NCBI GenBank assembly: GCA_028554745.1
Contig: JAQOTN010000059.1
Span: 62,001 to 126,000 of the forward strand
Direction: 5' to 3'
Length of the DNA: 64,000 nt
DNA from: Blastocrithidia nonstop
Lineage: Eukaryota; Euglenozoa; Kinetoplastea; Trypanosomatida; Trypanosomatidae
Shown here: positions 50,936 to 63,983 of the stretch, one piece after another
How the letters are laid out: the number at the start of each line of letters is the position of its first letter
How positions within the stretch are numbered: the stretch's first letter is position 1
Notes under the pieces: model-generated
Databases searched by the model: none
Told to the model about the DNA's origin: nothing
The model's input: only the letters and a program-made list of their open reading frames with translations
Program-made: the position numbers and the translations under genes

Positions 50936-52228
50936 TGTAGTCAACTATAGAAAATACGCGCGAAAACCACGAAGAAGAACGAAGAATAGGTTTTTATAGT
51001 ATTTTTGTTACGTGACTATTTGCTAACTTTACGATTGTCAAGTTTTCTTTTCCCCTTTAAAGTACAGAAAATTTTTATATAAAGTAAGAAATAAGTGGAA
51101 AGTAATATATAGCCAACATTTAATAATGTAAATAAGGTAGTCTACACGTTAACCTTTCATACAATTATCTTTGTTAATAAAAATGTGTATTTTACGTATA
51201 GTTTATTTTTTTATTTGACAGGAGCATTGTTACAAACAGTATCAATGCTTATTTATATTAATGAATTAATTAGCGTAAACACTTATTAATCACATGCACA
51301 CACACGCACACACATCAAAAAAAAACAAAAAAAAAACTTGTTTTGAAACAAAATTTCAATGTTAATAATAATAACGAAATCAATACGTGATAAACTGATT
51401 TTTAAAAAAAAGCGTACAAAGAAAAACTACGAGAAAGCAGTTGTCATATATCGTTGTTTGTGTGAGCAATGTTGTGCGATATATTCATGCATTATAATAT
51501 TCGATTGTACGGTGTACATGTGCTCTCATCTTATAAAACAAATGTTTATCATAGAAGAAGTAGTGAAATAATTTAATCTCTATAATATACACTAATTAGT
51601 ATTATACCGTCTATAGCAAATAATTGTACTCTATAAAATGAAGATATATATTTATTTAACATTTGATTGGAAAAAACATTAACAACAACGTAGAAGATAT
51701 AAGTGGTAGCAAAAATAATATATTATTTATACAGTTTAATGTGCACGCCATTTTCTTTTAGTGTCTGAAACATTTTCACGTGCATACGTAAACAATGTAT
51801 ATAGCATAATATATCTGCTTTCTATTTTCTGAATAACATCTCACACTTGCGTTATGTCCAGTAATGCTATCTTTTATCTCACTTTGCAATCATATTTTAC
51901 AACAAAAAACGAAGTCGTTATCAATTTACTTCCATTGCAAAAAAAATAGTATACTGATTATTACAGACACAAAACATATTGTTTTACTAACAAAAGTATT
52001 TTCTCTTCCGTGTTTTCTACACATTTTGACTTTAAACAAAACCAGAAAAAATTATTATATAAAAAAACAACAACTATTTTCTATGAATTACAAACTATAT
52101 TACATTATTCAAATGTTATAAAATAATTCAAAATAACAAAAAATATTCAACGATGAAAAAATAGAATTTGACGTAAGTATATTTCCAAATAGAATATTTT
52201 TTCAACAGTTTACAATTACTAACTGTGT
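50936..52228. other. Intergenic spacer
   Basis: About 1.3 kb of AT-rich DNA. Minus-strand T-runs next to a GT-rich stretch lie at about 51298-51342. Two short open stretches (51359-51571, 51864-52121, both plus strand) have spacer composition and are not called. Confidence 0.6.
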
Positions 52229-53155
52229 TTATGCTTTAAGAAACGACTCACACGTCTTGATGAGTTTAGGACACATGCGAAAGTCAACGAGTTGCCGTGA
52301 CAACAACGCCGAGTCTGCACCTTCACGAAGTAAGTCACCCAGTCTACCGGACTGATTTTTCACACCTTTACTAAGTACACCTTCTAGATCACTGTACTTC
52401 TTTAACAGTTGCTGTGCTCTAATTTTGCCTATACCCTTAATGCCTGGTATGTTATCTGAAGTATCTCCTGCTAGTGCTTTGTAATCTCGAACAAGTTTCG
52501 GATGCACTCCGATGCGCTCCATTACAGCTCGCTACGAAACAAGGTGTTTCGTTCGTATATCGAAGTGATAACTTTTATTGCTATGATCTACAAGCTGGTA
52601 AAGGTCATAGTCATGTGTCATGACTACGGTAGGTATTTTCTTGTGCTGATTGTACAGGGCAATAGTAGCAATCATATCATCTGCCTCCGCGTTTAGCGTC
52701 TTTAGTCGTGGATCTCAATCTGGTAAAACAAGGACTGTGTTGGGCGGCTACTCACGTAGGAGGCGCTTGCACACTTTCTAAATTACCATCAGCTACGGTG
52801 CCCGATAAATTAGTTCTCTATTTTTTTTGTACTAGGTGTAAATTGCCCTCCTACCACCATCACCTTGATCAAAGCAAAAGATAACTTTGTTGTGCTTTGG
52901 TGTGTGCGTAAACTAAAGTTGAGGTGACATGATGTGTTGGGCTAAATGACTCGGGTCAAAGCTATGTGCAGTGGCTAAAATGTATCGAACATTACGAATG
53001 GTAAATTTTTTCACGTCAACGTTGTTATTATTCTTGTTGTTGTTGCCGTTGTTGCTGCTGTTGTACTTTTGTGACGAATAACTTCAGCTGTGATACCATC
53101 GATGAACTAGTGCAGGTCCATCAACTAATACAATAGCTCGCTAGCGTATTGTCAT
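52229..53155 (-). CDS. 5'-3' exonuclease of the Pol I N-terminal / flap nuclease family
   Basis: 308 residues from MTIRERAIVLVDGPALVHRW (ATG 53155). The family's acidic metal-site segments appear in order: VLVDG, VIFCFDQGDGGRR, AEADDMIATIA, VVMTHDYDLYQLV, then the helix-hairpin-helix region LAGDTSDNIPGIKGIGKIRA. TRAIYTEYKKNRE-type basic residues (here RRAIYTEYKKNRE) after the third segment are also typical. The protein resembles stand-alone bacterial-type 5'-3' exonucleases that remove RNA primers or flaps; in trypanosomatids such proteins serve mitochondrial DNA, but no clear presequence is visible here. An Asn/Ser-rich insert (residues about 27-48) interrupts the N-terminal part. Stop TAA at 52231-52229. 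Confidence 0.88.
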
Positions 53156-53654
53156 TGTGTACCTGACGTGATTGTAATAATAAACAAATTGTTGTGAATA
53201 AATACTTAATTTGTATAGAAGTATGATATCTAAAAACTATATATGCGAAAATATTTGAGTATGTGAAATACGTAAATAGAAAATGTAATGTCCGAATTTG
53301 TTAAGTGCTTAACAGAAAAAAACTTGTAAAAACTATTAATATTATTAGTAGCCAGTGTAGAGTAAATAATTTATAAATAAGAGTAAAGGTTCAATATAAT
53401 GTGTATAATATAAAATCGCATCATCTTATTGTGTGTGTTGAGAAAAGCCAGAGTGAATTCGTTATAAAGTAACAAATTTTTTTTATTTCTGCCTTTACCA
53501 ACATAGAAGAAACGTAGATATGTTCATATTACTATCTATAAAAATAGTATATACAAATAGATAACAAATATGCGCTCACGGCAAAACGGTGTATATAAAA
53601 AAAAAAGGCAAAAACAAATTTGCCAAAAGAAAAAGTAAAAAGTTATGTGTATGC
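53156..53654. other. Intergenic spacer
   Basis: AT-rich spacer between the ARM/HEAT-like gene and the exonuclease gene; nothing recognised. Confidence 0.6.
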
Positions 53655-54989
53655 TTAACGTTTTTTAAGTAGTGCAACGCCAGCAGACCCGGCTGGGTAG
53701 ACACTACTACGTATTACCCGCTACAATGATCGTTTTGTGTTTGCTGGCAGCACAGTAGCTCTGTCTATGAGTAATTGCGCAACACGTAATTGTACCGCAC
53801 GAACTTCTGGTTCGTCGTACGTTAACTGTCCACACAAGTACGACGCACAGAAAGGTGCAACAACATTGACAAAATTACTCTTGTAAACGAATGCGGTCAT
53901 GACTTTCCATACTTTGACTTTTACATCCGCTTCGGGCAGCTGTCGTAGTTGTCATACAGACTGAATAAGCGAAGAAGTAAAGAAGCTGTCCGGCACAGCT
54001 GTTGAGTGCAACAGTGTTATTAATAAATCAAGAGAAGCTAAACGAATCGTGTTTGTACTACACATAATCAGCTGCTGCACCCATGAAGATGGTACACGAG
54101 ACTATACACATACTCAGCCATTACGTGTCGTGCTTGCAGCTCCTATAAGAGAGCATGTTGCGTCTATTAATTGACTGTCATGTGTTGTCGGTAGAGGTGA
54201 TGCAATAATCTCGACTCATGCTTACGCATAACGTTATGCATTTGTCTCATGTTAGTAAATAACGTTTTGACAAAAATTACAGGTGAAAGTGAAAATCAAA
54301 ACATCATCGTAACGATTGACTAGTGCATCGTTCACCTTTGCAAGTAATGTTTCGTTTATGCTTTCATAACGAGCAATAATGCTGCATGCAATCAAATAGT
54401 TCGACAGCAATAACAAATCATGGCTAGTATAACATTTTAAAGTTAAATCTATAATAACGTTGATGAGTTTGCTATGGTTGTGTAACAAACGATAAACTTG
54501 TGCGTTTTACTCACTCAATGGATAATCACAGTCGAATAAACGCAATATTTTTTAATTAGAAAAGCACTAGTCGAGAAGATCACAAATCTAATCAACCTTG
54601 TGAGTTTACTACATTTTCGTTAATAGTAACAGCACTACTGAGCGTGAGATAGTCATGGCAACATCTACTTCATCGTCACTAAGTATGCTGATAACAAATT
54701 TGCATAATGCATTTTTCTAGTCATTTGCTATGATGGCACTACTATATTCATCACATGACAAAGCTTTGTGCAGCACTTTATCAATTAGCTTTAGTACATC
54801 TTTGTTCTTTACACTGTTCACTTCATCTAACAAGGCGTACAGTTCACTACGCTAATTACTACTGCGAAAAGCATTACATATATTTTGTGGTGCTAAAATG
54901 TTAAATAATTATTATTGTGCGTGATGTGACACTACCAAGTCGTCAGACGATAACTATAGCATCAGCTTAGGTAACGATTGCAAATTCAT
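53655..54989 (-). CDS. All-helical ARM/HEAT-like hypothetical protein
   Basis: 444 residues from MNLQSLPKLMLELSSDDLVV (ATG 54989) to TAA at 53657-53655. The sequence is a succession of amphipathic helices in the style of ARM/HEAT repeats (ELYALLDEVNSVKNKDVLKL; TNTIRLASLDLLITLLHSTA; VRAVQLRVAQLLIDRATVLP). The overall size and the C-terminal stretch QLPEADVKVKVWKVMTAFVY loosely recall the proteasome assembly chaperone PSMD5/S5b, but no signature is decisive. TAG/TAA=Glu and TGA=Trp are needed throughout. It is rich in TAA=Glu in the middle (SEENAQV, AERYAEAWVE). Confidence 0.65.
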
Positions 54990-57900
54990 TTGACCTCTGT
55001 ATATTATAGAATTTATATTCAAAACAATAAAAATATCTAAGATGTCCGTGATCTATTATCAAATTAATAAAACACTTTTAATGTCAAACAAAATTAAAAA
55101 TTGTTCTACAAATCACGTAGTAATAATTGTCAAATATAAATTACAATAAACAATGATAAAGTATGCATATATACACATACAAAGTAAAGCTGTATTTTAT
55201 GTAAAAGAATGCGTACTGACCTACTTATCAAAAAAAACCCAGCTTGTATAATAGGATTAGTGATATTATAATTTATTATTAACTACAATAATTATGTTAT
55301 TGAGTAATTACTTAAAAATGGTGTATGTTTATATAATCCTTTATATAGTAATATATAATTGTATTAACCTCAGAGTGTATAGAGTGTTTGTTGTTAGTTT
55401 CACTTATAGTACATAGTGTATAAACAAAATGGTAGATACTAATTTACAGATCAATATCACACTTTACAGAACAACCAGAACAACAACAACAGAAAAATGC
55501 AAAGTTAGCACAAACGAAACTATATGAAGTTTCACAAAAAAACGTTACACTCTGATAATAAAAACAGTAAATGGCACCTTTTTGTTACTTTTCTCACATT
55601 ATATATATAAATATATATATGTATATGTATATTGTACGTAAAATGAGTAATGATGGATGTTATAAATGTTGAAGAAAGCTCAAAACAATAAACACAATGC
55701 ACATTTACAAAAACAAAAATATTACTTTAAATGAAATAATACTCGAATTGAATCATCTAGGCTAAAATGTAAGTGACTGAGAATATATATTTTGTTAAAG
55801 CATTGAAAAAATTATATATTTATATATTTGAAGTTTATAACAAACTTCGTAAATGAAATTTATTTGATGTGCTCTATTGTCATAAGTACAATATACTTGA
55901 ATACGTTATCAATTTTTTTTACTGTGAAAATTGCTATACATATTTCCAGTTGTTTACGTGCATTAACAGTTTGTAATGTATACTGGTAAGAGTGTTGCTG
56001 CTTTACAACACTATGTAGTTTATTCTATCGCAACGTGACTTAATTATTTTTTTTCATGAACAGCTTATTCATGTAGATTTAGTTTACAATAATTATAAAA
56101 GAAAACAAAGTAAAAAATAATTAGTATGCCTATAAACACACACATACACACACATACATAAAGAAGACATACTTTCGTGCACACACAAAAAAATAGTGTA
56201 AACGAACAATAATTTACTAAAATAAATTCGTTTTCTTATCTTCGAAAAATAGCAAATTTCACACGTTATGTACATTTCAGCAATCTGCAAAAATAAGATT
56301 TTAAAAAAAATGTATAATAATAAGTTTGGAACCGAGTAAACAATATAATAAAAAATAATTGTGATGATACATTCCTGAATGTATTTTTTTAGCACTTTTT
56401 CTTTTTTTCCCAAATAATCATCCGTCAAAAACATGCATTCACGTACATAAATGTTCCATAGTTTTTGTTTTCATACATATGTATAAAGTTGTGTGAGAAC
56501 AGATGGATGTACATACATGTATGCAATTTGCATATGTACATAAATTTTTGTTGTCCTTTATTACTAACGGTAAAAACAAATCCACTAAATTATTCGATGT
56601 GTTCAGATAAAACACACTAAAGCAAAATATATCATTATTTTTTCATCTTGTCTCATCTTGTTTTTTCTAATTTTTAAATTACTGTACATTAGCAAAACTA
56701 TTTTGTTTATTACGAAAAAAAAAATATTTGTTAATTTCGACATTTTCATGTTTTGCTTTAGTTACATGTGTACTATATTATTTTGTCATAAATATACTGT
56801 AAAAAAATTAAAATAACTGCAGAAAATGAAGTAATTACACCAGTCAAGTAAATTCATATAAAAAAATATATACTTAAAAAAAAAAAATGAAAAATTTAGA
56901 TAGCAATTATAATAAGAAAACAATATCAAGTAGTTTAAATGGCTAGAAGAATGACTACATATACATTGCGGGCTATTCTGATTGTTATTGAAACACAGGC
57001 TTTCACGTTCAAAATAACTGCTTAGTGAAATGTACAGTATTTATTGATAAATTAAAAGAAAGGAAGAAAAGTGTGTTTGTATGTGTGTGTGTGCGTGTGT
57101 TATCCTAAAAAAAAAAAAAAAAAAAAACGTTTCACAACATGACTAATATAATTAGCGACAATCATAACAATAATAACAGAAATAAGTACAACAATAATAA
57201 CGGAAATAAACAAATTTAGATTCATGCTATAATTATCACTAGTTTGTTGAAAAATAAAACTGTTTGTGAATTATAATATTATAAAAAAATTATAAGTTAA
57301 CAAAAATAAAAAAATGAAGTAATTTATTACTGCTATACTTGATATCAGTATGAGTAAGTTAACAAAATTTACGTTACTAATAAGTTTTTTTTCCTGTTTC
57401 TGTTCTATTGTAATTACTTTTATTCTTTGTTATTCTGTGGGTTTTTTTCCCTTCATTAACTCATCAATGTCACCAAGACATGTACAGATAAAAACATATA
57501 TTTTACAATCATTGATTTTACTTCAAAAAAATAGACAACTCAATTATTAATGTGCCTGTAATTGTGTGAAGTCACTCTTTGATTTCTACTGTACAAAATT
57601 TATATATATATATATATTTGACAAGTTAATGTGAAGTGGGTGAGGTCAAAAAGAATAGTTATATATATATTTGAAATAAATTCTAAATTATTTTTAAGTA
57701 TTTTTAAATTACTATTCACTTATAATACCATCACATATTTTTTTCTAAAATAATCACACCTTCATACATTTGGCCAATTTGTTAAACTAAAAGGTTGATA
57801 AGACATCTTTATTGTGAATTGATGTATTTTGCTTCTGAAGGTATTTTTTAATAAAAGTTTTCCGCAAAGCAAGAAAGTAAGTAAAGCAAAATTTAGCAAA

Positions 57901-58114
57901 ATTAAAAACAGTTTTCTTATAAACTAACAAATTGTAGTGCTTTGCACAATATATCATTTGTAACAAATATATACATATATTTAACACTCATAAACACACA
58001 AATACACATTCACACATGAATACATCGACTAATTTATTTTTTTAAAAAAGATAAATGTAATTCATATTATTATCATCATTCACGTATGTTACTTTAATTT
58101 TTTAACAGATATTC
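54990..58114. other. Longest intergenic region, 3.1 kb
   Basis: AT-rich throughout, with many A- and T-runs, short TA blocks and a 21-base A-run. No frame on either strand has coding composition under the standard code or table 31. Open stretches at 56093-56434, 57350-57550 and 57787-57987 are AT-rich and unlike the real genes. Nothing else recognised. Confidence 0.6.
57107..57127 (-). repeat. A21 run (T21 on the transcribed strand)
   Basis: Homopolymer preceded on the plus strand by a GT-rich tract (about 57073-57100). It may act as a pyrimidine tract, but no nearby start codon supports this. Confidence 0.7.
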
Positions 58115-60349
58115 TTACCGACCGACTGACGAATAAACTTGAGACAATGCTATCGGGTAAGTGTTAGTTTATTGCATTTGTCAAGAAGTTGATTGCGGCT
58201 ATCGAGTCAGATGCCCATTAACTAAATCTAATGGTGAATTAGGTGATAGTGAGTTTATCTTTACTGCTACATTAGGCTAGTTTATCGTTAATGGCAAAAA
58301 AGATGATCGCCAAATACTGCTGTTACGTCGACAAATAGCCTACATCTTCGCTTAAAACTTTTTAGCATATGGCGCATTTTTGATCAACGGTATAAAAGGA
58401 CGAATTGCAGTAGCGAGTGCCTCAGCATGAGTGGCTGAGCTAATCGAAAGAGCCGTTTGCAGAACATAATTGCCATAATCGTCCTGAATAAGACGAAGTG
58501 CAATATCAGGAGAACACATCGTCTACACGTACATTTCCTGAATCGGCAATGAGGCACCACACAACACCTTCTCCATCACATTGGAGCTAAACTTATTAAT
58601 ACATAATTGAACTAAATGCGGCAAAAAGGCGATGGCAATGACATCATTAATTTTGCTATTGTGTTCTTTCAAGATGTACTGTAGTACATAATTTCCATAT
58701 GGATCTTGTACAATTTGCAAGCAACATGCAAGAATATGCTGCACTAAATTATTCTTTTGATTAACAGCGCAGTACTACAAACAGCGCTGAAGTACACAAC
58801 ACCCTTGCTTGTTTTTTGCAATATTCACACAATCCTATGCTACCGCGTCGTAGATGAATGCCTTATCTGCAAATTCAAATCGCTGAAGTACTTTCTGTAT
58901 CACATGGTTACCGTGAACGTCTCGTATCAGCTGAGCCACGTTATCGCGTAGTGCATCTCGCACAATCGCCATCTCGTCTTTGGTGTTCATTGTTTCGATC
59001 ATTTTTTGTACACTAAACGTTCCATGCGGCGTTAGCGCAATTCGTGCGATATGTGGTGCGGCGGCATGGGCCACACAGAGACGCATCTCAACCGACAGTA
59101 CATCAAATAATTTCTGTATGAGAAAGTTGGCATACTGATCACTCATTAATTCCTGAATATGAGGTAAAATTTCACTTAGCACCAGCTACAGTGATTCGTT
59201 ACTGTGATTGTGAGCTTCCAGTCAGCGTTGCAAGAATCGACACCCGTGCTGGTCCTTTGCCGTCTCGTACACTTTACCGCGTAAATTGTCAATCGTAATT
59301 ACCGCCGGTGAGGTTAATTGACTTCGTGCGCCGGTGGCGGTGGTGAGTCAGTCACACGTGGAGAGCTCAACGGTGGTTGACGAAAGTGCCATCCGGCCAT
59401 CATGAGGCTGACCGGGTGGTGTAATGGAGCTGTACAAGGATATACTATCACTGTGATTGCCCATATTTCGGTCAAATTGCATTACAGGACACGAAAACGA
59501 GTGTGGAGTTCGTCTAAGTGATGAACGTTGTGTGCTACTAGGCGGTACGTGACACGGCGAGGATGAGGACTGCGTGATTGCCTCGCCATGATAGACAGGC
59601 GAAGTACACTGATTAACATACGCAGAGCATGGTTGTGTGAAAAGGTGACTGGGCAATCCATTTTCGACCTGTTTGTACGGTGAGGATGCTGAGATGGACG
59701 TGAAACGTTGAGCCGCATGCGGACGAAGCACGTAATCCTGCGTAGGTGAGTGCACCGGTGAGTGAATGCCTGGTCAGAACATGTGTGAATGTGAATTAAT
59801 GCTTTACTTGTTAAGCGAAAACGTTTATGGAGAAGGTAGACGGTTAGGCAGTGCGAAAAGATTTTTTGGCATAACTTGTGACATCTTGTGCTGTCACAAT
59901 TCGTCATGACCATTCGGTGAAAGCTTTGTGTTTAGATGTGCATTCATTCTCTACTGTAATTCTTCTTGATTGAACGAATAATTATGTTGCAGCAGACGTT
60001 GTTGCTACTGCTGTTGTGGATGTTGTATTGAATGCTATTATAATTGCTTTTGAAAGATTTGTATTTGATTTGGGTGCTGCTGTTCCTGCTGCTGTTGTTG
60101 TTGTTGCTTTAACTCTTCCTATGACGTATGGCATTGAATTAGATGATGCCGTAGTTGAAATTACTATGAGTTTTTCTATGATAGTGGAAACGATTACACT
60201 GCTTGCTGTTGCAGAAATTCCTCTTGCCGTTCATGTGTAGGTTGGTGCATGTTAATTGGTATATTCTAGTTTACAAATACACTATCCACTAACTGCTATA
60301 TTTCAGATCCTACCCCGCGATACTAATCCTAGTGCACCGTCCACGTCAT
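58115..60349 (-). CDS. Pumilio/PUF RNA-binding protein
   Basis: 744 residues from MTWTVHEDEYRGVGSE (ATG 60349). The N-terminal half is Gln-rich and then Ser/Pro-rich. From about residue 357 to 660 there are eight PUF repeats; their RNA-contact cores read CRFLQ, ANFLIQ, TFSVQ, NHVIQ, CCVLQ, NYVLQ, SNVMEK and NYVLQ. The last four fit the rule for binding UGUA (repeat 8 U, repeat 7 G through SNxxE, repeat 6 U, repeat 5 A). PUF proteins repress or destabilise mRNAs through 3' UTR sites, and matter more in trypanosomatids because these lack gene-by-gene transcription control. The end is ambiguous: TAA at 58117 or, after seven more sense-like codons, at 58096; the first is given. Confidence 0.93.
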
Positions 60350-62056
60350 TGTTGTATGATCACTTGATAAGTTGAGTGTTTTTACTGAACTAAAAAAACC
60401 AAAAATATGTTACACACTATACTAAGAACAATATTGCAGTTTTGAAATGAACTAAAGTGCTAACAAAATATTTATTTAAAATGTATAAGCTATTAGACGG
60501 TTTTTCACCCGACTTGCTTTACCTTTGTAGTTTTGATTAGATTTTTCTTGGTCTAGTTTTGTTGTAACTATTATTGACTTTGCAAACAATAAATAAAAAA
60601 AATAGATATGTATATTAAGTATTTACGTTACCTCTGTACTAAGAATAGTAAAAAAAAAAATTTGCTTTAATCGTTTGCTTCTTTTTCTTAATTCACGTTA
60701 ATGTATATAGATATATAAATATATGTATATTGAGCTTAGTGTAGAAAAAAATTAAGGTACGATCAAATTTAGGCGAGTAAATAACGCAAGCACTCACTTT
60801 TGCGTGGGAAAATAAAAAAAAGTTGAAAATCGAAAAGAAGTATTAATTTGTGAAAGTGTGCATAAAACAAATTTTACTTATTAAAATTATATACGCATTG
60901 AATTGTCGAACAGTAATTAATGTGACTAAAATCAGTTAAGTTAAATTGATCACAAAAGTTTTAGTGCATATGATGTGCAATTTCAATAAAACGTGAAACA
61001 CATAAATGCTTGTTTATGCTTTGAACATAGCACAAAATTCTTGTGTTTATAAACTTTATTACTATTTTAAAAAAATAATAGATTTGGTATTTCAGGTGTG
61101 TATAATAAAAGTTTATGACATAATAATTCAATTATAAACAATACGTGAAAAAAAACACTTGAATGAATGAAAATATAGAAAGATATAGCAAATTGTAAAG
61201 CACGATCAATGTAAAATATTTTTTCACATATATATCAAAGTGTTTCACATAACTAGTTTTAATCGATTGCTATCACGCTACTTTCTGTATAATAGTAAAG
61301 TTGGTGTGTAATGAACTAATTAATGATAGATTATTGGCAATGTAAACATGTCTGAGTTAGTTCTCACACTTTTAGTTTGCAGTTCTTCTAATAAGTTTAA
61401 GTATGTTATAATGTCATTTATTAACACTTTAACTAAAAAAGATAGTTGAAATACTTCGGGATGACGTTGACACTTACGCACACACACATACATGTAAATG
61501 CATACTTCACTTTCTTAAAAAAATTATATTTAAATACGTTGTCATTTAAACATAGATCAAACAACTAAACATATATGATAATAGTAGCTATTTAAACTAT
61601 ATAGTTCAAAAACTGTTACATGGGGCTATGTTCAGAAATAATAGTTGTTTTTTTTGCGCAAAGTAAAGATTTATCATTTGTGCTTTTACATAGATGACAA
61701 CACGTTGCATAATACTTTGCTTTACACTTTTGAACACAGCAAACGTTGGCATAAAGGGCTTATAACAAAGGTCAATTTTGTGTTTTAATGTAAGTTTCCT
61801 TTATTTCTGCTGATTGTGTGTAAGTATGTCTGTATGTGTGTGTAAATAATTTAAAATTATTTCATCTATAGCCATCAACGAAGAAAATAATGTTAAAAAC
61901 TACTTAATCAAAAAACTAAATGAATAAATGTGGCTAATTTGTACTCAAAAGTAATGGAAGAGTAATAGAGCAACTCAGTTATTTTTTTTAAATAAAAATA
62001 ATATATGTATATAAATACAAGTAAAATTAAGAAAAGTGATTATACGAAATAATTTA
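60350..62056. other. Intergenic spacer
   Basis: About 1.7 kb of AT-rich DNA between proteasome alpha2 and the PUF gene; no coding signal or notable repeat. Confidence 0.6.
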
Positions 62057-62752
62057 TTAAATTTGGTCAATGTAATCTTTCAGCTGTTCTGCGTTCAAAA
62101 TTTCAAACTTATCACCGGTAACACGACCTACCTGTGTATTCTCCGAGGTCATTTTCCCATCAAAGCTTTCTTTTAGGGTCAATAATGCTGTATGTATAGC
62201 ATCTTCTATTTCCATGTCCTCTGTGTATCGTTTCTACAAAAATGTCTTTGAGTCATTGCTACCCATTCCTATGGCTGTTGCCTTCCATGCCCAAAATGTG
62301 CCACTTGGGTCTACCTGATATAAGTGGTAACCACTACCATCTACACCACAAACCAGGAGAGAACAACCAAATGGTCGTACACCCCCAGATTGTGTAAACT
62401 ACTGATATAAAAAGCTCACTTCACGTACAATTTGACTAATTGGCATTGCTTCTCCGTAGGTTAATCTGTATTTTTGACAACTTTTACGAGCAGAATCAAT
62501 GAGGACACGGCAATCAGGTCCCATTCCACTGTACGTACAACCTGCATGTTCATCAAGTACAAAGATTTTCTGCAACGTGTCTCCTACGATAAGCGGCGAC
62601 GATGTTTTCTTTTTCGCTGCAATTACCACCCCATCTGTAGCCTTCACACCAAGAGCTGTGGCACCTTTCCCTGCAGCTGTGGTAGCGTACTCTATCTGCA
62701 CGAGTTTGCCCGATGGGCTAAACGTCGTCAATCCGTAATGAGCCTACGACAT
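62057..62752 (-). CDS. PSMA2: 20S proteasome subunit alpha type 2
   Basis: 231 residues, the usual alpha2 length. The start MSEAHYGLTTFSPSGKLVQI has the alpha-subunit signature Y-G-L-T-x-F-S-P-x-G-x-L-x-Q-[IV]-E-Y-A. YQEFTQSGGVRPFGCSLLVC and TFLEKRYTED match human PSMA2 (YTQSGGVRPFGVSLL; TFLEKRYNED). The Glu in each (QEFTQ, FLEKR) and in MSEAH is TAG. It forms part of the outer ring of the 20S proteasome. It ends in tandem TAA TAA (62059-62054). Confidence 0.97.
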
Positions 62753-63503
62753 GTTTTTAAATATATTTATTGACGTGTAAAATAAATTAATTTTATTGTG
62801 TGTATCGAAAACGTAGACAATGTTGGTGTTATAAAATGTGATAAACCTATTATTGAATCACAATCGAAGAAAATAAATGATGCAATAGGAAAATAAATGG
62901 CTGAACAATGCATTTAAAATTAATATTTTATTATTTTGCAATCAACGTTAAATTGAGCACTTCTCCTAATTATTGAAAAAACTGTTGTGACATTTTAAAT
63001 AGACATTTGCATACTAATACAAAACTTTCACTGAAACTAAAAAAATCTATAGTACTACTACTATTGCTATCAACTACAAAGCAAATAATTATATATACAA
63101 ATAGGTGTGTATACTTATTGCCGTTACCCTTTTCGCTAATTTGGATATATAAAATTAAAAATATATTTTTTTGAGTGATTTATCTTATCTCATTGCTTTC
63201 GTTATTAATGTCACTAGTAAATTCATGTTTATTTGGCAATATTGGTTATATGATATTTTCTCTACTGTTCGCAATCAGGAGAGAGTGATATGTTGCATGC
63301 CTAAAGTATAGTTACTATAATAATGTAAAGCACAATTGCTAAACAAACACATTAGTAAGTTACAAAAATAATGCTAATGTAAAATAAAACAGCATGAATA
63401 TTGATAAAGTGATAGCTACAATAATAAAAGAATAACAAATAGTTATGACTTACAAAATCTTTTAAAAAATCATTAAAATAAAACCTGAGTTTTATTACGA
63501 CAA
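62753..63503. other. Intergenic spacer
   Basis: AT-rich spacer between the first gene of the window and proteasome alpha2; nothing recognised. Confidence 0.6.
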
Positions 63504-63983
63504 TTACTCTTCTGCGAAAATAGGTTTCTTGCCGTTAACAAACACATCATGTAGAATTGGTGCTTTTTCTCGCCAATCTGCACAATCAGGGTCATACAAT
63601 GGTTCAAAGTCACGATCAAGCCAAAACTCATAGGCACCTTTGCGATTAGTTTTTACAGGCTGATATAATGGCTCGAACTCTTTGTACGGCTTTACTCCAT
63701 ATAAAACGACGTGATCAAAGTGGCCTAGTGCACGTTTCTACTCCCACTTTTCAAGCCACTGTTCGTGCATCATTCGCTCCAAGTACCAACGTAGCTTTTT
63801 GCACATTGAGTGCTCTTCTCCCCAATTACCTATGCAATGAAGCCATTGATAGTAAAGTAGAATACCAGTTTTTTGCTTGTTTTGAAACGCGCAGAATCGT
63901 GGCTCGTTAAAATCTGTAAAATGAGGTAACGGAGGTAACTCTTCGCGCTGAATTCTGTACTTCTTGTGATCAGGATGAGGCAT
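63504..63983 (-). CDS. Small conserved-looking hypothetical protein, possibly mitochondrial
   Basis: 159 residues from MPHPDHKKYRIQREELPPLP (ATG 63983) to TAA at 63506-63504, with two further TAA three and four codons later. Rich in Trp, Tyr and Phe: LLYYQWLHCIGNWGEEHSMC, RWYLERMMHEQWLEKWEEKR, AYEFWLDRDFEPLYDPDCAD. One TAG joins the two parts (EKW-E-EKRALGHFDHVVLYG). No TM segment and no signal peptide. The aromatic, charged composition and Asp/Trp-rich end resemble accessory subunits of mitochondrial complexes or mitoribosomes in trypanosomatids; I do not recognise the family and do not assign a role. Confidence 0.72.

Noticed and set aside
56093-56434. 113-codon minus-strand frame in the 3.1 kb spacer
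   Set aside because: AT-driven Ile/Tyr/Phe-rich sequence without the codon pattern of the real genes.
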